Source of the DNA: Candidatus Symbiothrix sp.
GTDB taxonomy: Bacteria > Bacteroidota > Bacteroidia > Bacteroidales > Azobacteroidaceae
Length of the DNA: 5,966 nucleotides
Direction of reading: 5' to 3'
Assembly: GCA_031270525.1 (NCBI GenBank)
Contig: JAISXN010000202.1
Coordinates: 1 to 5,966 of the forward strand
The stretch's first letter is position 1; every line of letters starts with the position of its first letter. Positions 1-5,656 of the stretch are shown here, piece after piece. The notes under the pieces are model-generated. The model made no database searches and had not been told where the DNA came from. It worked only from the letters and a program-made list of their open reading frames with translations. The translations under genes were made by a program, and so were the position numbers.

Positions 1-242
1 TCCAGACAGTTGGTGGAAATATTGAAAATCAATAATCCGGCAGCATCTGCATTTAAGGACAGGGCATCACGCTCCGCTGTAGTCAGCCGGGGCAAATGCA
101 GCCCGCCTTTATTACTTCCTGCGTCTAATTCTAAGAGTGAATAAGCCGGTGGCTCTTTATCACTTCCGATGGTCACTTGTGCATTCGCACTTGCTGCGCT
201 CAAAGCTAAGAGCGCCAGCATTAGATAAATCATTTTTCTCAT
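1..242 (-). CDS. Secreted protein of unknown function, N-terminal part (runs off the left edge)
   Basis: An open frame of 80 codons runs from an ATG at 242-240 leftwards off the window, so only the N-terminus is visible. Residues 1-21 form a typical signal peptide: MRKM, a hydrophobic stretch around residues 5-17, then Ala-Asn-Ala with predicted cleavage before Gln22. The mature part begins QVTIGSDKEPPAYSLLELDA and continues with GGLHLPRLTTAERDAL and AAGLLIFNISTNCLE. This N-terminal pattern recurs, from general knowledge, in many exported Bacteroidetes proteins, some of which carry a C-terminal FISUMP-type domain. The rest of the protein is outside the window, so no function is assigned. The next in-frame upstream region is closed: an ATG at 250-248 meets a stop after two codons, which fixes the start near 242 (Met4 at 233 is the only close alternative). 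It is transcribed divergently from the acyl-CoA synthetase genes. No convincing TAnnTTTG promoter is seen upstream. Confidence 0.8.
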   Translation of the reverse strand, partial: MRKMIYLMLALLALSAASANAQVTIGSDKEPPAYSLLELDAGSNKGGLHLPRLTTAERDALSLNADAAGLLIFNISTNCL

Positions 243-360
243 TTTTTCATCTTTTTTCCAAATTTTCAAATTTTTTCTTTAACATTTGTTTGCATTTAAT
301 TGAAATATCTGCAACTATCTCAATTACAAATATTTATTCAATCAATTTTCGTGTTTCAAG

Positions 361-387
361 TGTCTGTCACTGTATAGGTGACGGACA
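361..387 (+). repeat. 27-bp inverted repeat, left copy
   Basis: This is the left member of a perfect inverted pair with 722-748. The unit is itself an imperfect palindrome: arms TGTCTGTCAC (361-370) and GTGACGGACA (378-387) pair at nine of ten positions, the exception being a T/G pair, around a 7-bp asymmetric core TGTATAG (371-377). It lies 119 bp upstream of the start of the minus-strand secreted-protein gene. Confidence 0.9.
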
Positions 388-503
388 CTCTTTGCAACTT
401 CCTGAAAACCACATTGTTAAGGAGGCAAATGTTTACAAAATGTTTTAGTAATTGTTAAAATTTGCAGAGGGGTTTTGAGAAAAAGTGGCTTAAAAAATTG
501 AAT

Positions 504-525
504 TTAAGATACTTAAGTGTCTTAA
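504..525. repeat. 22-bp near-perfect palindrome centred on CTTAAG
   Basis: The left half TTAAGATACTT and right half AAGTGTCTTAA are reverse complements with a single mismatch (510 against 519) and no spacer, so the centre lies between 514 and 515. A continuous dyad of this kind is more typical of a dimeric DNA-binding protein site than of an RNA hairpin, because an RNA would need unpaired loop bases. It has no T-run after it. It sits inside the segment bounded by the 27-bp repeats. The function is unknown. Confidence 0.5.
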
Positions 526-617
526 GAAACGGACTTGCTAGCTAAACATTTGTTAAACATGCTAAGAATCAATAATTTAGGAACAAAAAAACGGGGAAAA
601 TACGTCTTGCAAATTGA

Positions 618-641
618 CTGTTCGACAAGCTCACCGGACAG
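618..641. repeat. Short hairpin with TTCGACAAGCTCA core, possible dispersed repeat
   Basis: Arms CTGTTCG (618-624) and CGGACAG (635-641) pair over seven positions, including one T/G pair, around a ten-base loop ACAAGCTCAC. Hairpins built on a TTCGACAAGCTCA core are, as far as I recall, seen as dispersed intergenic palindromes in various bacterial genomes. Only one copy is visible here, so calling it a repeat is an inference. It lies within the segment bounded by the 27-bp repeats. Confidence 0.35.
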
Positions 642-721
642 GTAAAAATTCATTCAATAGGATAATAATCAACAGATTGAGTATTTATACCTTTGTTGTG
701 AATTGATAATGATAGCCGAAA

Positions 722-748
722 TGTCCGTCACCTATACAGTGACAGACA
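722..748 (-). repeat. 27-bp inverted repeat, right copy
   Basis: This is the exact reverse complement of 361-387, with arms TGTCCGTCAC (722-731) and GTGACAGACA (739-748) around the core CTATACA (732-738). The opposite orientation of the asymmetric core relative to the left copy is what recombination by inversion would need. It ends about 100 bp upstream of the -33 region of the first synthetase gene. Confidence 0.9.
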
Positions 749-779
749 AGTTTGTTAAAAACATTATATGTCGTGCATC

Positions 780-802
780 GTACACCGTGTACCTAATGTA
801 CA
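780..802. promoter_or_regulatory. Candidate operator: GTACAC-C-GTGTAC dyad plus TGTACA
   Basis: A perfect 6-1-6 palindrome (780-792) is followed five bases later by a second palindrome, TGTACA (797-802), giving several GTAC half-sites within 23 bp. It lies about 50 bp upstream of the -33 region of the first synthetase gene, where an activator or repressor could act. No regulator gene is in the window, so the binding protein is unknown and the assignment is an inference from symmetry and position. Confidence 0.3.
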
Positions 803-849
803 AAATCAACCTGCGCAAAAAATAAACCCAAATTATTTTCCGATTATTT

Positions 850-880
850 CTTGCTAAATAAACTTTTTTCCGTACTTTTG
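850..880 (+). promoter_or_regulatory. Bacteroidetes-type promoter of the first acyl-CoA synthetase gene
   Basis: The -7 element TACTTTTG (873-880) matches TAnnTTTG. A -33-like CTTG (850-853) lies 19 bp upstream, within the 19-21 bp usual for the Bacteroidetes primary sigma factor. Transcription would start near 885-888, giving a leader of roughly 25 bases to the ATG at 912. That short leader leaves little room for a start at the GTG at 897. Confidence 0.65.
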
Positions 881-911
881 CACAAACAAACAAAAAGTGT
901 GCAAGTTTAAT

Positions 912-2573
912 ATGGAAAAAATGACTTTTATTAAATTGTATGAAAAAAGTTTTCGCAAAAACTTTGACTTTCCGGCCATGACCGATTACGGTTCGGGAAA
1001 AACGTTTACCTATGGAGAAGTGGCAAAGGAAATTGCTAAATTACATATTTTATTCAAAGAATGTAAGATTAATCCCGGCGATAAAATTTCCGTGATTGGT
1101 AAAAACAGTAGCCGTTGGTGTATTGCTCATTTGGCGACCATTACTTATGGAGCGGTTATCGTTCCTATTCTTCACGATTTTAATGCCAATGACGTTCAAC
1201 ATATTATCAATCATTCCGATTCGGTGTTGCTGTTTGCCGCAGATGCAATTTGGGAAACCTTGGCAGACGAAGGAATTCCCGGCGTAAAAGGCATTATCTC
1301 TTTGACCGATTTTCGTTTGTTATCTCAACAGGAAGACGAGAATTTAAACTGTGTGATAAGCCGGTTGGACGAAAAATTCGCTGCAAAATACCCGAACGGT
1401 TTCGGACCGGACGACATCAGCTATTCCAATCAATCGGACGAAGAAGTGGTTGTATTAAATTATACTTCCGGTACAACCGGTTTCAGCAAAGGCGTAATGA
1501 TTTTAGGTCGCAACTTGCTGGGAAACATGGAATTTGCGCACAATCATATCGGTTTGAAACGAGGCGACCGGATGCTTTCGTTTCTGCCTTTAGCCCATAC
1601 ATACGGCGCCGCTTTCGATTTTTTGTACGCCTTGACGGAGGGAGTAGAAACTACTTTTTTAGGAAAAACCCCCGCTCCGAAAATTTTATTGAAAGCTTTC
1701 GGGGAAGTTCAACCCGAAATTGTGATTTCCGTACCGTTGATTTTCGAGAAAATCTATAAAAACATGATTATCCCGATTTTAAATAAACGGCCAATTAATT
1801 GGGCATTGAGCCTTCCTTTGTTGGATACGCAGATTTATTCGCAGATAAGGAAAAAATTGATTCATGCTTTGGGTGGAAAAATCCGGCAGGTAATTGTCGG
1901 CGGAGCGCCTTTCAACAGCGAAGTAGAAGATTTCATGCTGAAAATCAAATTCCCGATTTCGGTAGGTTACGGAATGACCGAATGTGCGCCTTTAGTCAGT
2001 TTTTCGCTTTGTACTGATTTTATTCCCCATTCCTGCGGGAAAGTCCTGGAGTGCATGGAAGCCCGGATTGATTCGGAAGACCCGGAAAATATTGCCGGAG
2101 AAATTCAGGTAAGGGGACAAAACGTAATGGCCGGTTATTACAAAAATGAAATAGTTGCCAAAGAAGTTTTTACGGACGACGGCTGGTTGAGAACCGGCGA
2201 CCTGGGTACTTTAGACAAAAACAATAACCTGTTTATCAGGGGACGCTCCAAAACGATGATTCTCGGTCCCAGCGGACAAAATATTTATCCTGAAGAAATC
2301 GAAGCTAAACTCAATAATCTTCCGTTTGTCATGGAAAGTCTGGTAATAGAAAAAAATCGCCGCCTGATTGCTTTGGTTTATCCCGATTATGATTCTGTGG
2401 ACGAGTCGGGTCTGTCGCACGATGATTTGGCGCTTATCATGGAAGAAAATAAAGCGACATTGAATAATGCAGTTGCTTCTTACGAAAAGATTGCGGAAAT
2501 CCGGCTTTTTCCGAATGAATTTGAGAAAACGCCGAAAAAGAGTATAAAACGATATTTATATAATAATATTTGA
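912..2573 (+). CDS. AMP-forming acyl-CoA synthetase-like enzyme (fatty-acid--CoA ligase family), copy 1
   Basis: This 553-residue member of the ANL adenylating superfamily probably activates a carboxylic acid, likely a fatty acid, with ATP and coenzyme A through an acyl-adenylate in the cytoplasm. Visible motifs in order are the phosphate-binding loop YTSGTTGFSKG (184-194), LPLAHTYG (226-232), VIVGGAP (327-333), YGMTE (353-357), GWLRTGD (424-430), RGRSK (443-447) with the hinge-region lysine, and GQNIYPEEIE (455-464). No signal peptide or clear membrane segment is seen. The frame opens at a GTG at 897, but the ATG at 912 is preferred because the resulting MEKMTFIKLYEKSF aligns with the N-terminus of the downstream paralogue and suits the promoter. 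The C-terminal TPKKSIKR (540-547) has Ser544 where the usual A10 catalytic lysine should be. The neighbour at 2634 is a paralogue, by eye about 60% identical. No other fatty-acid genes are adjacent, so the substrate is uncertain. Confidence 0.9.
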   Translation: MEKMTFIKLYEKSFRKNFDFPAMTDYGSGKTFTYGEVAKEIAKLHILFKECKINPGDKISVIGKNSSRWCIAHLATITYGAVIVPILHDFNANDVQHIINHSDSVLLFAADAIWETLADEGIPGVKGIISLTDFRLLSQQEDENLNCVISRLDEKFAAKYPNGFGPDDISYSNQSDEEVVVLNYTSGTTGFSKGVMILGRNLLGNMEFAHNHIGLKRGDRMLSFLPLAHTYGAAFDFLYALTEGVETTFLGKTPAPKILLKAFGEVQPEIVISVPLIFEKIYKNMIIPILNKRPINWALSLPLLDTQIYSQIRKKLIHALGGKIRQVIVGGAPFNSEVEDFMLKIKFPISVGYGMTECAPLVSFSLCTDFIPHSCGKVLECMEARIDSEDPENIAGEIQVRGQNVMAGYYKNEIVAKEVFTDDGWLRTGDLGTLDKNNNLFIRGRSKTMILGPSGQNIYPEEIEAKLNNLPFVMESLVIEKNRRLIALVYPDYDSVDESGLSHDDLALIMEENKATLNNAVASYEKIAEIRLFPNEFEKTPKKSIKRYLYNNI

Positions 2574-2604
2574 ATAAAAAAGCGAATTTTTCGTATTAAA
2601 TATC

Positions 2605-2612
2605 TATATTTG
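2605..2612 (+). promoter_or_regulatory. Possible -7 element for the second synthetase gene
   Basis: TATATTTG fits TAnnTTTG and lies 21 bases before the ATG at 2634, similar to the leader length of the first copy. No TTTG stands at the expected -33 distance (only a T-run around 2587-2591), so this is a partial match. The 60-bp gap to the upstream gene shows no terminator, and read-through from the first copy remains equally possible. Confidence 0.35.
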
Positions 2613-2633
2613 TAGGAAAAATTAAATTTTACA

Positions 2634-4262
2634 ATGGAATATTCAGAAAATTTTATTGGCCTTTATACAAAAAGTTTTCGCAATTATTTTGATTATCTTG
2701 CACTTAGCAATTATGGCTCCGATGTAAAGTTCACCTACGGCGACATGGCTAAGGAAATAGCGAAACTACACATTTTGTTTGAAGAACAAAATGTAAAACA
2801 AGGAGAGAAAATTGCATTAATCGGGAAAAATAACGCGTATTGGTGTATAATTTTTATGGCATCCGTCACTTATGGTGCGGTTATAGTTCCGATATTGCAG
2901 GATTTTAGCGCTACCGATGTGCACCACATCGTCAATCATTCCGGTTCGAAGCTTCTTTTCGCATCCGATTCCATGCTGAAAAATCTGGACGAAAAACAAA
3001 TGCCCTCTTTAAAAGCTGCTTTTCCTTTTTCGGATAAAAATTTGTTGGATATGCAAGATTTCCTGGATAAAAAATTGGCGGAAAAATATCCCAAAGGTTT
3101 TACGGCGGAAGACATTCATTATCCCGAATTTCCGAATGAAAACCTGGTCATTCTGAATTATACCTCCGGGACAACCGGCTTCAGCAAAGGCGTATTGCTG
3201 ACCGGAAACAACCTGATCGGTAATCTGGCGTTCGCACATCAGGAAATAAAAATAAAAAAAGGAGATAATCTGGTTTCCCTGCTTCCCCTGGCGCACGCTT
3301 ATGGCTGCGGTTTTGAATTTCTCTTCCCGATGAAAGAAGGCTGTCATGTTATTCTTCTCGGTAAAACGCCTTCGCCCAATATTTTGTTGAGCGCTTTCAA
3401 GGAATACAAACCTTCTTTGATTATAGCCGTACCGCTTATCCTGGAGAAAATTTACAAACGAATGATTATTCCGGTAATCAGTAAGAAAAGTTTCGCCGTT
3501 GCCCTTAAGGTTCCTTTACTGAATCAATTGCTGTATTCGGTAATCCGGAAAAAATTAATTAAAGCATTTGGCGGACAATTCATTCAGGTTGTCATCGGAG
3601 GCGCACCCCTGAATGCCGAAGTAGAAGAATTTCTGTTGAAAATCAAATTCCCGGTTTCCGTGGGTTACGGAATGACCGAATCTGCACCGTTGATTAGTTT
3701 CTCATTGTATGCCAAATACATACCCTTGTCTTGTGGAAAAATCTTACCGAATATGCAAGTCCGGATTGACTCTCCCGATCCTTATAAAATCGTAGGGGAA
3801 ATTCAAGTCAAAGGACAAAACGTTATGGTTGGTTATTACAACAATGAAGAAGCGACAAGAAGCGCCTTCACGGAAGATGGTTGGCTGAAAACGGGAGATT
3901 TAGGCACAATCGATAAAGACAACAACATTTTTATCCGCGGACGTTCGAAAGATATGTTATTGAGCGCCGCCGGACAAAATATTTATCCCGAGGAAATCGA
4001 AGCCAAATTAAACAATTTGCCTTACGTGGGCGACAGTTTGGTAGTTGATAGAAATGGAAAATTAATCGCTTTGGTTTATCCCGATTATGAAACAGCCAAA
4101 CAAAAAGGCGTTTCTCAAGATGATTTGCGGAAAATAATGGACGAGAATACGGCCGTTTTGAATAAAATGGTAGCTTCCTACGAAAAAATTGCGGAAATTC
4201 AGTTGACCGACGAGTTCGAAAAAACCCCAAAAAGGAGCATAAAACGGTATTTATACAAGTAA
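2634..4262 (+). CDS. AMP-forming acyl-CoA synthetase-like enzyme (fatty-acid--CoA ligase family), copy 2
   Basis: This 542-residue ANL-family enzyme is a tandem paralogue of the gene before it, with the same predicted reaction of activating a carboxylic acid to its CoA thioester via an acyl-adenylate. Motifs in order are YTSGTTGFSKG (176-186), LPLAHAYG (217-224), VIGGAP (320-325), YGMTE (345-349), GWLKTGD (416-422), RGRSK (435-439) and GQNIYPEEIE (447-456). The C-terminal motif TPKRSIKR (531-538) again has a serine (535) at the usual catalytic lysine position. It is shorter than copy 1 mainly in the poorly conserved stretch around residues 118-142. The pocket region is conserved but not identical (AHAYGCGFEF against AHTYGAAFDF), which could mean different acyl chain preference; that is inference. 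The ATG at 2634 follows an A/T-rich stretch with no Shine-Dalgarno sequence, as is usual in Bacteroidetes. Acyl-ACP ligation or activation of another acid is not excluded. Confidence 0.9.
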   Translation: MEYSENFIGLYTKSFRNYFDYLALSNYGSDVKFTYGDMAKEIAKLHILFEEQNVKQGEKIALIGKNNAYWCIIFMASVTYGAVIVPILQDFSATDVHHIVNHSGSKLLFASDSMLKNLDEKQMPSLKAAFPFSDKNLLDMQDFLDKKLAEKYPKGFTAEDIHYPEFPNENLVILNYTSGTTGFSKGVLLTGNNLIGNLAFAHQEIKIKKGDNLVSLLPLAHAYGCGFEFLFPMKEGCHVILLGKTPSPNILLSAFKEYKPSLIIAVPLILEKIYKRMIIPVISKKSFAVALKVPLLNQLLYSVIRKKLIKAFGGQFIQVVIGGAPLNAEVEEFLLKIKFPVSVGYGMTESAPLISFSLYAKYIPLSCGKILPNMQVRIDSPDPYKIVGEIQVKGQNVMVGYYNNEEATRSAFTEDGWLKTGDLGTIDKDNNIFIRGRSKDMLLSAAGQNIYPEEIEAKLNNLPYVGDSLVVDRNGKLIALVYPDYETAKQKGVSQDDLRKIMDENTAVLNKMVASYEKIAEIQLTDEFEKTPKRSIKRYLYK

Positions 4263-4329
4263 AAAAATTTTTTTTCAAAAAAAACACAAAAAATCAAAAA
4301 GTGTTATTCAACATGTTAAATAATATGTT

Positions 4330-4337
4330 TATCTTTG
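4330..4337 (+). promoter_or_regulatory. -7 element of the lipoprotein gene promoter
   Basis: TATCTTTG is a perfect TAnnTTTG match, 57 bases before the ATG at 4395. A clear TTTG at -33 is not seen. Transcription should begin near 4343, so the transcript would start with or close to a small hairpin (GGTT at 4342-4345 against AACC at 4356-4359), which might stabilise the 5' end. The long A/T tracts at 4261-4300 just upstream could act as curved upstream DNA. Confidence 0.5.
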
Positions 4338-4394
4338 TACCGGTTTTTTCGAAAGAACCAATAACATTCATAAATCGTTTTAATTATTAAGAAA

Positions 4395-4595
4395 ATGAAA
4401 AAGTTAGTATTATTTTTTGCAATGGCATCTGTTGTTGCACTTAGCGCTTGCTCAAACAAAGCAAAAGAAGAACCTGCTCAGGAACCGGTACAAACAGAAG
4501 AACCCGCTCCTGCTCCCGCACAAGACGATGCAACAGCTCCGGCTGAAGCTACCGAAGCTCCTGCGGAAGCTCCGGCTGAAGCACCGGCTCAGTAA
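4395..4595 (+). CDS. Small Ala/Pro/Glu-rich lipoprotein
   Basis: This 66-residue protein has a clear lipoprotein signal: MKK, a hydrophobic segment (residues 4-16) and lipobox Leu16-Ser-Ala-Cys19, so Cys19 should be lipidated and the mature protein is about 48 residues. Residues 20-26 read SNKAKEE; charged residues soon after the cysteine could affect sorting in Bacteroidetes, but no clear surface-export signal is present. The remainder has low complexity and is dominated by Ala, Pro and Glu, ending in repeated APAE units, and is probably unstructured. No catalytic domain is visible and no function is assigned; a periplasmic or surface spacer-like role is a guess. It has its own -7 element and is closed by a strong terminator, so it is probably transcribed alone. 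The real frame is chosen over the overlapping frame at 4417-4614 because of the signal peptide and lipobox. Confidence 0.85.
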   Translation: MKKLVLFFAMASVVALSACSNKAKEEPAQEPVQTEEPAPAPAQDDATAPAEATEAPAEAPAEAPAQ

Positions 4596-4617
4596 GCAGT
4601 TACAAATGAATTGAGAG

Positions 4618-4650
4618 AAACCGCCTCAAATTTTTGAGGCGGTTTTTTTT
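4618..4650 (+). terminator. Rho-independent terminator after the lipoprotein gene
   Basis: Arms AAACCGCCTC (4618-4627) and GAGGCGGTTT (4636-4645) are fully complementary around an A/T loop, and the stem runs into eight T residues (4643-4650). It begins 22 bases after the lipoprotein stop codon and separates that gene from the ribosomal protein operon. Confidence 0.93.
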
Positions 4651-4679
4651 GTCTATTTAAAGAAAAATATGTAACTTTG
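4648..4679 (+). promoter_or_regulatory. Promoter of the rplM-rpsI(-rpsB) operon
   Basis: TTTG (4648-4651) and TAACTTTG (4672-4679) are separated by 20 bp, a near-perfect Bacteroidetes -33/-7 pair and the best promoter in the window. The -33 element is made from the last T residues of the preceding terminator. Transcription should start around 4684-4687, leaving a leader of about 120 bases before rplM, long enough for regulation, although I could not identify a convincing conserved structure in it. Confidence 0.8.
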
Positions 4680-4806
4680 CAGGCCGATTATTATTCAAAA
4701 TATGTAAGTGTTTGATTTTGACCTTTTTATTCCAAAAACGCATTTGCTTGTCGAAAAGGGAAATAATTGAACCGATGATTTATTAACAAACAAAAAAATT
4801 TTAAAA

Positions 4807-5262
4807 GTGGATACTTTAAGTTATAAGACCATATCCGCCAATAAGGCAACCGTAAACAAGGAATGGGTTGTAGTTGATGCAGACGGTCAACATTTGGGAC
4901 GTTTGGCCTCGAAAGTAGCGAAACTCCTGCGCGGCAAATATAAACCGAATTTTACGCCCCACGTAGATTGCGGCGATAATGTGATTATTATCAATGCCGA
5001 AAAGGTGGTATTAACCGGAAATAAATGGACAGACCGCATTTATCTTTCCTACACCGGTTATCCCGGCGGACAAAAAGAACATACCCCGGCCGATTTGCAG
5101 AAAAAAAGTAGCGACCGTTTGTTCCGGAAAGTAGTAAAAGGCATGCTTCCCAAAAATAAATTGGGCGACAAGTTGCTTAAGAATATGTATGTGTATGATG
5201 GGACAACTCACAAACAAGAGGCTCAACAACCCAAAGCAATCGATATTAATTCTCTTAAATAA
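4807..5262 (+). CDS. rplM: 50S ribosomal protein L13
   Basis: This 151-residue protein is ribosomal protein L13 of the large subunit, an early-assembling 23S rRNA-binding protein. Characteristic segments are WVVVDADGQHLGRLASKVA (20-38), LLRGKYKP (40-47), DNVIIINAEKVVLTGNK (57-73), YTGYPGG (82-88) and VKGMLPKNKLG (110-120), followed by LLKNMYVYDG (123-132) and a C-terminal QQPKAIDI. It is slightly longer than the roughly 142 residues of E. coli L13, as in other Bacteroidales, with the typical N-terminus MDTLSYKTISANKATV. The start is GTG (4807-4809): upstream in-frame sequence offers no better start, and the N-terminus matches the family exactly. No Shine-Dalgarno sequence is present; the upstream stretch is A-rich. 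It is the first gene of the operon, five bases ahead of rpsI. Confidence 0.97.
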   Translation: MDTLSYKTISANKATVNKEWVVVDADGQHLGRLASKVAKLLRGKYKPNFTPHVDCGDNVIIINAEKVVLTGNKWTDRIYLSYTGYPGGQKEHTPADLQKKSSDRLFRKVVKGMLPKNKLGDKLLKNMYVYDGTTHKQEAQQPKAIDINSLK

Positions 5263-5267
5263 AAAAA

Positions 5268-5654
5268 ATGGAAGTAGTAAATGCATTAGGAAGACGTAAA
5301 GCGGCCGTCGCTCGGGTTTACGTTAAAGAAGGCGCCGGAAAAATTCTGATTAACAAGCGCGAATTTGAAACCTATTTCCCTTCGTCCCTGCTTCAGTATG
5401 TCGTCAAGCAACCCTTGAATAAATTAGGTGTTGCCGGACAATACGACATCACAATCAATTTGCAGGGAGGCGGTTACAAAGGTCAATCCGAAGCGGCCCG
5501 CTTGGGTATCGCCCGCGCATTGGTGAAAATCAATCCGGCCGACAAATCTGCTTTGAGATCCGAAGGGTTCATGACCCGCGACCCGCGCGAAGTGGAACGG
5601 AAAAAGCCGGGAAGACCCAAAGCAAGAAAGAGATTCCAATTCTCGAAACGCTAA
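5268..5654 (+). CDS. rpsI: 30S ribosomal protein S9
   Basis: This 128-residue protein is small-subunit protein S9, of normal family length. It begins MEVVNALGRRKAAVARVYVK, the usual S9 N-terminus, and carries the family signature from GGGYKGQSEAARLGIARAL (67-85). It ends in the basic tail RPKARKRFQFSKR, whose terminal residues in characterised S9 proteins reach the P-site tRNA. The ATG lies only five bases after the rplM stop codon, so the two genes are cotranscribed and probably translationally coupled, the standard L13-S9 pairing in bacteria. Confidence 0.97.
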   Translation: MEVVNALGRRKAAVARVYVKEGAGKILINKREFETYFPSSLLQYVVKQPLNKLGVAGQYDITINLQGGGYKGQSEAARLGIARALVKINPADKSALRSEGFMTRDPREVERKKPGRPKARKRFQFSKR

Positions 5655-5656
5655 TC

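Larger units (their letters stand above)
361..748. other. 388-bp segment bounded by perfect 27-bp inverted repeats (candidate invertible segment or MITE-like element)
   Basis: Most of the 669-bp divergent intergenic region is this segment. Its two ends are exact reverse complements over 27 bp (361-387 and 722-748), and identity stops abruptly on both sides of each copy. The 334-bp interior has no plausible gene. It contains a 22-bp dyad at 504-525, a hairpin at 618-641 and an isolated TACCTTTG at 688-695 that resembles a Bacteroidetes -7 element pointing toward the synthetase gene, without a matching -33. The segment begins TGT and ends ACA. The dinucleotide AG both precedes the left end (359-360) and follows the right end (749-750), but that is too short to count as a target duplication. 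The promoter of the synthetase gene lies outside it, so inversion would not simply switch that promoter. Alternatives are a MITE-like element, a site-specific inversion segment, or two distant regulator sites. Confidence 0.5.

Noticed and set aside
137..448. 103-codon open frame on the plus strand
   Set aside because: It overlaps the signal-peptide gene on the other strand and runs through the left 27-bp repeat. Its product is rich in Phe, Ser and His with no family resemblance.
419..458. AAGGAGG Shine-Dalgarno-like sequence followed by a nine-codon frame starting at 429
   Set aside because: The spacing looks attractive, but the peptide is only nine residues, has no recognisable feature, and Bacteroidetes rarely depend on such sites. 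A chance match is more likely.
688..695. TACCTTTG as a promoter inside the repeat-bounded segment
   Set aside because: There is no TTTG or TTG at the required distance upstream, and a better promoter stands closer to the gene at 850-880. It is kept only as a remark in the segment entry.
897..911. GTG at 897 as the start of the first synthetase gene
   Set aside because: It adds MCKFN, which has no counterpart in the paralogue, and lies only about ten bases after the predicted transcription start. The ATG at 912 fits better.
1250..1759. 169-codon open frame within the first synthetase gene
   Set aside because: It is a shadow of the real coding frame, rich in Arg and Phe, with no promoter or recognisable domain.
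4261..4276. A-run followed by T-run after the second synthetase as a terminator
   Set aside because: The possible stem contains only A/T pairs and lacks a loop, so it would be too weak; it is described instead as an A/T tract upstream of the lipoprotein promoter.
4417..4614. Alternative frame over the lipoprotein gene
   Set aside because: Its Leu/Lys/Gln-rich product is the +1 reading of the Ala/Pro/Glu-coding repeats, whereas the chosen frame has a proper lipobox.
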